Source: Saccharothrix carnea (GTDB lineage Bacteria; Actinomycetota; Actinomycetes; Mycobacteriales; Pseudonocardiaceae). Taken from it: a stretch of DNA of 64,000 nucleotides. The stretch is taken from positions 1-64,000 of the forward strand of contig NZ_PYAX01000001.1 of assembly GCF_003014735.1 (NCBI RefSeq), read 5' to 3'. Below are positions 58,826 through 64,000 of this stretch, piece after piece (position 1 is the first letter of the stretch; each line of letters opens with the position of its first letter). The notes under the pieces are model-generated. The model was not told the origin of the DNA, made no database searches, and saw nothing but the letters and a program-made list of their open reading frames with translations. A program made the position numbers and the translations under genes.

Positions 58826-59231
58826 ACACCGACAGCACGGTGTTGAACGTGTAGAGCGCCAGCGACACGCACGCCGCCGCCAGCACGTCACCGCCCGCCG
58901 CCGCGACCCCGTCCGCCGCCTCGTGCAGGCCCGAGCGCAGCGAGAACGTCGTGGCGACCACGGCGACGACGGTCAGCACGAACTTCACCAGCACCCACTT
59001 GTGCTTCACCAGGCCCCACTTCGTGCCCAGGGACAGCACCACGCCGGTGGCCAGGGCACCCAACGCCAGCGGCAGCACCACGAGGTCGCCGAGCAGTTCC
59101 ATGGCCTGGTAGAGCTGCGGCGCGTCGAACGCCGCCAGCGCCAGCACGAGCATGCCGACCGTGACGCCGAGCCAGCCCACGGAGGTGATGACGTGCAGCA
59201 GCAGCCACGTCTTGCGTGCCTTCGGTCTCAT
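58791..59231 (-). CDS. Small four-helix membrane protein
   Basis: The product is 146 residues with four hydrophobic segments (TWLLLHVITSVGWLGVTVGMLVLALAAF, LLGDLVVLPLALGALATGVVLSLG, KWVLVKFVLTVVAVVATTFSL, VLAAACVSLALYTFNTVLSVF). The layout and the 'LLLHVITSVGWLG' start resemble DUF2269-like integral membrane proteins, where a His in the first helix could bind haem or metal. Its 3' end overlaps the NACHT gene's 3' end by 35 bases on the opposite strand. Function unknown. Confidence 0.7.
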   Translation of the reverse strand: MRPKARKTWLLLHVITSVGWLGVTVGMLVLALAAFDAPQLYQAMELLGDLVVLPLALGALATGVVLSLGTKWGLVKHKWVLVKFVLTVVAVVATTFSLRSGLHEAADGVAAAGGDVLAAACVSLALYTFNTVLSVFKPWGRTRWAR

Positions 59232-59291
59232 GGCGCACAGCGTGGCCCGCCGTGCACCGTCACCGCGTCGGCCCGACAGCGGCTCGCGCGC

Positions 59292-60089
59292 CTACGCCTG
59301 TCGACGTACCCAGTGCGCCGGGCGGGTCACCGACTTCGGCAGCTTCGTCGCCCCGTCGCCCCGGGCGGCGTCCACCTGGGCCTGGGTGAGGAAGAAGCTG
59401 CCGGTGAGGTTCGCGCCGGACAGGTCCGCGCCGCGCAGGTCCGCGCCGATGAAGTCGACCAGCCTCAGGTCCGCGTTGGTCAGCTTGGCGCCGATCAGGT
59501 AAGCGCCGCGCAGGTTGGACGCCCGCAGGTTCGCGCCCTTGAGGTCCTTGCCGATCAGGTCCGCGCCGCGCCGGTTCTTGCCCTTGCCCCTGGTCAGCTC
59601 GCTGGCCCGCAGCAGCAGGGCGTTCGCGCGCTGCCAGTGCGGGCCGACGTCCAGCTCCAGCAGCTCCTCGGGGGTGCCGGTCGTGAGCGCCTCGATCGTC
59701 TTCTTCAGGTCACGTGCCTCGGGGTGCAGCGCGCGGGCGGGTTCCAGGTCCAGCGCCTCGGTGAGGTACCAGAGCAGTTCGTGCAGCTGCCGCATGACCG
59801 GGAAGACGTCGAACATGGTTCGCGCGGACGCCGGGTCGTCCCGCCAGCTCGTGCCGCCGAAGGTCACCTGCGCCACCTGCTGGCCCGCGCCGAAGCAGTC
59901 GTACACCGTGCAGCCGGTGAAACCGGTGTCCCGCAGCTCGGTGTGGATGCCGCAGCGGAAGTCGTCGCGCAGGTTCGGGCACGGCGTGCGCGCCGGTTTG
60001 TCGATCGCGAAGTCGACCGACACGGCGAACGCGGGCACCACGCAGCACAGGGCGAAGCAGCGCGTGCAGTCGGCGCGGAGGTCGTTCAT
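59292..60089 (-). CDS. Cys-cluster and pentapeptide-repeat protein
   Basis: The product is 265 residues. The N-terminal part has a Cys-rich cluster (RADCTRCFALCC, then TPCPNLRDDFRCGIH and TGCTVYDC) like zinc/iron-chelating YkgJ-type domains. The C-terminal part (about 170-232) is a pentapeptide-repeat helix with eleven or so A(D/N)LxG units (GADLIGKDLKGANLRASNLRGAYLIGAKL). Pentapeptide proteins can mimic DNA and bind gyrase. The ATG overlaps the recQ stop as ATGA, so it is translated together with RecQ. Role unknown; a DNA-mimic or assembly partner is possible. Confidence 0.8.
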   Translation of the reverse strand: MNDLRADCTRCFALCCVVPAFAVSVDFAIDKPARTPCPNLRDDFRCGIHTELRDTGFTGCTVYDCFGAGQQVAQVTFGGTSWRDDPASARTMFDVFPVMRQLHELLWYLTEALDLEPARALHPEARDLKKTIEALTTGTPEELLELDVGPHWQRANALLLRASELTRGKGKNRRGADLIGKDLKGANLRASNLRGAYLIGAKLTNADLRLVDFIGADLRGADLSGANLTGSFFLTQAQVDAARGDGATKLPKSVTRPAHWVRRQA

Positions 60090-61888
60090 GCGCTCAACGT
60101 GTCCAGGATCTGCTGACCGTACTTGGCGAGCTTGTTCTCGCCGACGCCGCTGATCGCGCTCAGCTCGTCCAACGTGGTCGGCGTGGTCGCCGCGATCTGC
60201 CGCAACGTGGCGTCGTTGAAGATGATGTAGGGCGGGACGCCCTGCTCCCGCGCCTGCGCCGTGCGCCACACGCGCAGCTTCTCGAACACCGGCGCGGCCT
60301 CGGCGGGCAGGTCCACCGGCGCGTTCTTCGCCGCCTTGGCGGTCTTGACCTTGGCCAGGCGTTCCGGCTCACGGCGCATCGCCACCTGGCGACCCTGGTA
60401 GAGCACCTCGTCGGAGGCGGGCGTGAGGACGAGCGTGGAGTACTCGCCCTCGACCGCGAGCAGGCCCTGCGCGAGCAGTTGGCGGATCACGCCGCGCCAG
60501 CCGCTCTCGTTCAGCTCGGTGCCGATGCCGAAGACCTTCAGCTGGTCGTGGTCGTGCTGGATGACCTTCGCGGTCTTGCGGCCGAGCAGGATGTCGATCG
60601 TCTGGCCCGCGCCGAACTTCTGCCGCCGTTCGTTGCGCAGCCGCACCACGGTGGACAGCACCTTCTGCGCGGCCACCGTGCCGTCCCACGTCTCCGGCGG
60701 CGCCAGGCACGTGTCGCAGTTGCCGCACGGCGTGGAGGACTGGCCGAAGTAGTCGAGCAGCCGCACGCGGCGGCACTCGACCGTCTCGCACAGCGCCAGC
60801 ATCGCGTCGAGGTGCGCCATGAGCTTGCGCCGGTGCTGCTGGTCGCCCTCGGAGTCGTCGATCATCTTGCGCTGCTGGACGACGTCCTGCAGGCCGTACG
60901 CCAGCCACGCGGTGGACGGCAGCCCGTCCCGGCCCGCGCGGCCCGTCTCCTGGTAGTAGCCCTCCACGGACTTCGGCAGGTCCAGGTGCGCGACGAACCT
61001 CACGTCCGGCTTGTCGATGCCCATGCCGAACGCGATGGTGGCGACCATCACCAGGCCGTCCTCGCGCAGGAACCGCGACTGGTTGCGCGAGCGGACGCCC
61101 GCGTCCAGGCCCGCGTGGTAGGGCAGCGCCGGGATGCCGTTCTGGGTGAGGAACTCGGCGGTCTTGTCCACCGAGTTGCGCGACAGGCAGTAGACGATGC
61201 CCGCGTCGCCCTGGTGCTCGGTGCGCAGCAGTTCCAGCAACTGCTTCTTCGGCTCGTTCTTGGGCACGATCCGGTACTGGATGTTCGGGCGGTCGAAGCT
61301 GGCGACGAAGTGCTTCGCGGCGCCGAGGTTGAGGCGCTCGGCGATCTCGGCGTGCGTGGCCGGGGTGGCGGTCGCGGTGAGCGCCACCCGGGGCACCTCC
61401 GGCCACCGCTCGTGCAGGTGCGACAGCGCCAGGTACTCGGGCCGGAAGTCGTGGCCCCACTGGGAGACGCAGTGCGCCTCGTCGATGGCGAACAGGGCGA
61501 TCCTGCCGCGCTCCAGCAGCCGGGTGGTCTGCTCGGTGCGCAGGCGTTCGGGTGCGAGGTAGAGCAGGTCCAGCTCACCGGCCAGGAACTCGGCCTCGAC
61601 CAGGGCGCGCTCGTCGGGGAACTGGGTCGAGTTGAGGAACCCGGCGCGCACGCCGAGGTCCCGCAGCGCGTCCACCTGGTCCTGCATCAACGCGATCAGG
61701 GGCGAGATCACCACACCGGTGCCCTCGCGCACCAGGGAGGGGATCTGGTAGCACAGCGACTTCCCGCCCCCGGTGGGCATGAGCACCAACGCGTCCCCGC
61801 CCGAGACGACGTGGTCGACGATGTCCTGCTGGTCCCCGCGGAAGGACTCGTACCCGAAGACCCTTCGCAGCACCTCTTGCGAAGCCAT
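60086..61888 (-). CDS. recQ: ATP-dependent DNA helicase RecQ
   Basis: The product is 600 residues and unwinds DNA 3' to 5'. Motifs: Walker A 'VLMPTGGGKSLCYQIPSLV' near 35-52, DEAH with aromatic loop 'FAIDEAHCVSQWGHDFRPEY', 'VATIAFGMGIDKPDVRFVAHLDLPKSVEGYYQETGRAGRDG' for motifs V-VI, RQC zinc Cys residues in 'CRRVRLLDYFGQSSTPCGNCDTCLAP', and an HRDC domain at the end (LRQIAATTPTTLDELSAISGVGENKLAKYG). The ATG at 61888 follows a TAGGAT -10 box. It starts 9 bases after the SBD/HNH nuclease gene and overlaps the pentapeptide gene. Confidence 0.96.
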   Translation of the reverse strand: MASQEVLRRVFGYESFRGDQQDIVDHVVSGGDALVLMPTGGGKSLCYQIPSLVREGTGVVISPLIALMQDQVDALRDLGVRAGFLNSTQFPDERALVEAEFLAGELDLLYLAPERLRTEQTTRLLERGRIALFAIDEAHCVSQWGHDFRPEYLALSHLHERWPEVPRVALTATATPATHAEIAERLNLGAAKHFVASFDRPNIQYRIVPKNEPKKQLLELLRTEHQGDAGIVYCLSRNSVDKTAEFLTQNGIPALPYHAGLDAGVRSRNQSRFLREDGLVMVATIAFGMGIDKPDVRFVAHLDLPKSVEGYYQETGRAGRDGLPSTAWLAYGLQDVVQQRKMIDDSEGDQQHRRKLMAHLDAMLALCETVECRRVRLLDYFGQSSTPCGNCDTCLAPPETWDGTVAAQKVLSTVVRLRNERRQKFGAGQTIDILLGRKTAKVIQHDHDQLKVFGIGTELNESGWRGVIRQLLAQGLLAVEGEYSTLVLTPASDEVLYQGRQVAMRREPERLAKVKTAKAAKNAPVDLPAEAAPVFEKLRVWRTAQAREQGVPPYIIFNDATLRQIAATTPTTLDELSAISGVGENKLAKYGQQILDTLSA

Positions 61889-61894
61889 CGCGCG

Positions 61895-61900
61895 ATCCTA
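61895..61900 (-). promoter_or_regulatory. -10 box of recQ, overlapping the upstream stop codon
   Basis: TAGGAT (minus strand) lies 6 bases before the recQ ATG. Its TAG is the stop codon of the nuclease gene (61898-61900), so recQ may be transcribed both by read-through and from its own leaderless promoter. Confidence 0.5.
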
Positions 61901-63541
61901 ACGGACCCCTCCGACACTCCCCGCGGTCCGACCCTGGAACACGGTGCGGCGATGCCACCGGAAGTACCCCGCCGACCGCTCGTGGAAGGCGTCCGTGACG
62001 CGGCCTTTCAGGTGCTCCAGGTGCAGGTCGAGCGACCCTCCGGTGGAGGCGACGAGCACCGTCCCGTCGTCGTCCACCGCGACGTGGCCCAGCTCGAAGA
62101 GGCGGTCGCAGCCGAACGAGCACGCGAGCATCGCGACGTTGCGCAGGTCGTTGCGCTCGTCGTCATCGCACACCGCCCGACGCTTGATGTGCGCCGCGAC
62201 CAGCAGCGCGACCGGGAACACCCGGCCGCACAGCGCGCACGGCGCCTCCGCCGCGTCCCCGACCAGCACCTTCCGCAGTTCGCCCTGCTCCTTGCGGTAC
62301 TTCGCGACCACCCGGCCGTCCAGCTCGGCGAAGTGCTTGTCGCGCCGGTCGCGGTCGTTCCCGAGCACGACCTGCCCGTCCTCGACGACCGCACCGGCCA
62401 CCGTGCCGAGCACGGCCGACAGCACCCCACCCCCGGCGGCGGTCACCGCACCGTCCTCCGTGAGCCGGTCGAGCGCGGCCTGGAGGTCGTCCACCGCGAT
62501 CTCGACGGTTCCGCCTCCGGTGGCGACCAGGCCGGTCGACGCGCCGACCCCGACCACCTCGACAGCCTGGCCGGACGACGTCGGCAACTCGGTGCCGATG
62601 AGCCCGCGCAGCACGTCGAGCGCCCGCGGCGGCTCGGCGACCGGCAGGCCGACCCGCCGCCACAGCGCCCGGTGGTCGACCTCGGCGAGGTAGGTGACCC
62701 GCAACACCTCGGCCGCCTGCGCCCGCACAGCCGGATCGGCCAGCAGCGCGGCGGCCTGCTCGGTGAACCCGGCCCGCGCCGACCCGTCCGCCGTCGTGGG
62801 TTCCTCGGTCGAGCCGTGCGTCTCCCACAGCGCTTCGGCGGACCGGAGCTGCCAGAACAGGTCCCGGGGCACCGCGCTGGTGCGCCCGAACTCCCGCAAC
62901 AGCTCCGCGACCGGCGGCCAGAACTCGGCCCACTCGAACAACCGGTCGTGACCGGCCTCCAGCTGCCCGAGCGCCCACGTCAGCACCAAGGGCTGCGTGA
63001 CCTCACCCTTCTGCCGGTGCGCGGCCGAGTTCTCCAGCACGGCGAGCAGGTCGGGCACGCGGAACCGCTCTTCGAGCCGCGTCCGGGGCCACGCGATGTC
63101 CCGCTTGAGCCGCTCGGCGTCCGCGGGCCGGTACCCGGGCACCTCGACCCGCAACCGCAACCGCTTGCTGTTGTTGCCGGCCTTCCTCGCACCCGGCCGC
63201 TGCCCGATGCGCCCCTGCCCACTGGTGAGCCGCTGCCGCAGGGCGGACACGTCGACACCCCGGCCGAGCCACACGGGCTCCTGGAGCACCCTGCGCTCGT
63301 CCTCGGCCAGGTCACGGACCCGGGACGAGTCCACCAACGCGTCGACCAGCACCGCGTCCCGCTCCGCGAGCCTGCTCAGCAGCACTTCCAACGCGGGCCG
63401 GTAATGAGCGTTCCGCGCCCCACGACCATCCGCCGTCTGCCCGCCGGCACTCTCCAGCACCACCGCGAGCCGCCCACCGTCCGCCTCCACCGAGAAGTCC
63501 GCGTTCAACTCGCCACCGGCCTCGTCCACCACTCGCACCAC
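61898..63541 (-). CDS. SBD-like/HNH nuclease, candidate type IV restriction enzyme
   Basis: The product is 547 residues from the GTG at 63541 (a second GTG follows directly). Residues 1-145 are an N-terminal domain of unknown type (NADFSVEADGGRLAVVLESAGG, HYRPALEVLLSRLAERDAVLVDALVDS). Residues 160-300 resemble the sulphur-binding domain of ScoMcrA-like enzymes (QPLVLTWALGQLEAGHDRLFEWAEFWPPVAELLREFG, then a modified FWRLxxDxLWEV). Residues 435-495 are an HNH nuclease with CALC, AAHIKRR and NDLRNVAMLACSFGCDRLFE. It should cut modified DNA, possibly phosphorothioated. It heads a run with recQ and the pentapeptide gene. Confidence 0.75.
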   Translation of the reverse strand: MVRVVDEAGGELNADFSVEADGGRLAVVLESAGGQTADGRGARNAHYRPALEVLLSRLAERDAVLVDALVDSSRVRDLAEDERRVLQEPVWLGRGVDVSALRQRLTSGQGRIGQRPGARKAGNNSKRLRLRVEVPGYRPADAERLKRDIAWPRTRLEERFRVPDLLAVLENSAAHRQKGEVTQPLVLTWALGQLEAGHDRLFEWAEFWPPVAELLREFGRTSAVPRDLFWQLRSAEALWETHGSTEEPTTADGSARAGFTEQAAALLADPAVRAQAAEVLRVTYLAEVDHRALWRRVGLPVAEPPRALDVLRGLIGTELPTSSGQAVEVVGVGASTGLVATGGGTVEIAVDDLQAALDRLTEDGAVTAAGGGVLSAVLGTVAGAVVEDGQVVLGNDRDRRDKHFAELDGRVVAKYRKEQGELRKVLVGDAAEAPCALCGRVFPVALLVAAHIKRRAVCDDDERNDLRNVAMLACSFGCDRLFELGHVAVDDDGTVLVASTGGSLDLHLEHLKGRVTDAFHERSAGYFRWHRRTVFQGRTAGSVGGVR

Positions 63542-63640
63542 CCCACCGTGCCAGACCTGATGGGGTGAAATGCGGAAGACCTGGACCCCTGGCCAAGAGC
63601 CGCGTCCATTCGCCGCCCTTCCCTGGGCCGTCTGTGACGG

Positions 63641-64000
63641 ATGGGCGACAAGACCGCTCCGGTGCGTGATTATGGGGATGAGGGGGTGGAGGCCGTGGGG
63701 GAACTCTCCGGGGACGAGGCGAAGGCGTTGGCAGGCAGTTTGCGGCGGCTCATGCAGTTGACCGCGAACCTCGTGGAGCAGGACGGTGAGGCGGCGCCGT
63801 TGATCGCGCGCGTCCGTGATCACCTCGGGTGCGAGTTGGCGGAGGTGCTGTCGGTCGCGACGAGGTTCGAGACGTGGGAGCACGTCAACCTGCACCGCGG
63901 TGTCGAGGCGTACCTGGCGGAGCGCACGCCGGAGGCCCAGTGGTTCGGGGTCGGTGGGCAGCACCGCGGCCACGAGGACATCATGGGGATGCTCATCGCC
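63641..64000 (+). CDS. Unrecognised protein, 3' end outside the window
   Basis: The frame is open from the ATG at 63641 to the window end (120 codons). It starts MGDKTAPVRDYGDEG; GTGs at 63662 and 63686 are alternative starts. Visible sequence is helical: 'AKALAGSLRRLMQLTANLVEQDGEAAPLIARVRDHLGCELAEVLSVATRFETWEHVNLHRGVEAYLAER' followed by 'WFGVGGQHRGHEDIMGMLIA'. This resembles N-terminal regions of large actinobacterial AAA ATPases, but no nucleotide-binding motif lies inside the window. It is divergent from the SBD/HNH nuclease across about 100 bases, which should hold both promoters. Confidence 0.55.
   Translation, partial: MGDKTAPVRDYGDEGVEAVGELSGDEAKALAGSLRRLMQLTANLVEQDGEAAPLIARVRDHLGCELAEVLSVATRFETWEHVNLHRGVEAYLAERTPEAQWFGVGGQHRGHEDIMGMLIA

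Overview
The window is chromosomal DNA from a high-GC actinobacterium, most likely Pseudonocardiaceae (Saccharothrix, Lentzea or Actinosynnema type). Grounds: strong G/C bias at third codon positions, many GTG starts, ATGA/GTGA start-stop overlaps, TANNNT -10 boxes placed 6-8 nt before start codons (leaderless mRNAs), and gene families such as DUF5685, PdtaR and CoaE-GrpB. The genus is an inference. I found about 60 protein genes, no rRNA or tRNA, no CRISPR array and no transposase. No gene-free stretch exceeds 300 bases; the longest are 8993-9271 (holding a riboswitch) and 45332-45609 (the liv promoter region).

Layout. 1-3741 is a conflict zone: the C-terminal end of a polymorphic-toxin-like protein, a small candidate immunity gene, a second immunity-like gene, and a RES-type toxin-antitoxin pair with four operator repeats. 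3749-9131 holds a GNAT enzyme, a 161-bp MITE-like element, a degenerate nucleotidyl-cyclase-like gene behind a Crp/Fnr regulator, an S9 peptidase, and terC under a yybP-ykoY manganese riboswitch. 9239-15830 holds a hydrolase-ABC ATPase fusion with its permease and an ECF sigma operon.

15823-24000 (uvrB, DUF5685, two DUF402-like genes, coaE, rpsA) and 36615-46215 (polA, a thioesterase, livFGMHK, pdtaR) are the conserved core. Mycobacteria keep polA-rpsA-coaE-uvrB as near neighbours. Here 24.0-36.6 kb separates rpsA from polA and holds accessory genes: a methyltransferase, a GNAT, a pseudo-ABC/YhgE/TetR operon with a 30-bp palindromic operator, a two-gene degenerate KAP NTPase module, small-molecule enzymes and an HxlR regulator.

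46422-56696 is mostly single metabolic or secreted genes: a TPP enzyme, DinB, a CoA transferase, a trypsin-like protease, a PI-PLC-like protein, an MFS pump, RidA and hydrolases. 56825-64000 looks like a small defence neighbourhood. It has a membrane-embedded NACHT NTPase, then a compact minus-strand run of an SBD/HNH type IV restriction-like nuclease, RecQ and a Cys-cluster/pentapeptide-repeat protein. The run is divergent from a truncated, unrecognised gene at the right edge.

Best candidates for something undescribed: the nuclease-RecQ-pentapeptide run, the pseudo-ABC/YhgE/TetR operon, the split degenerate KAP pair, and the toxin-immunity locus at the left edge.
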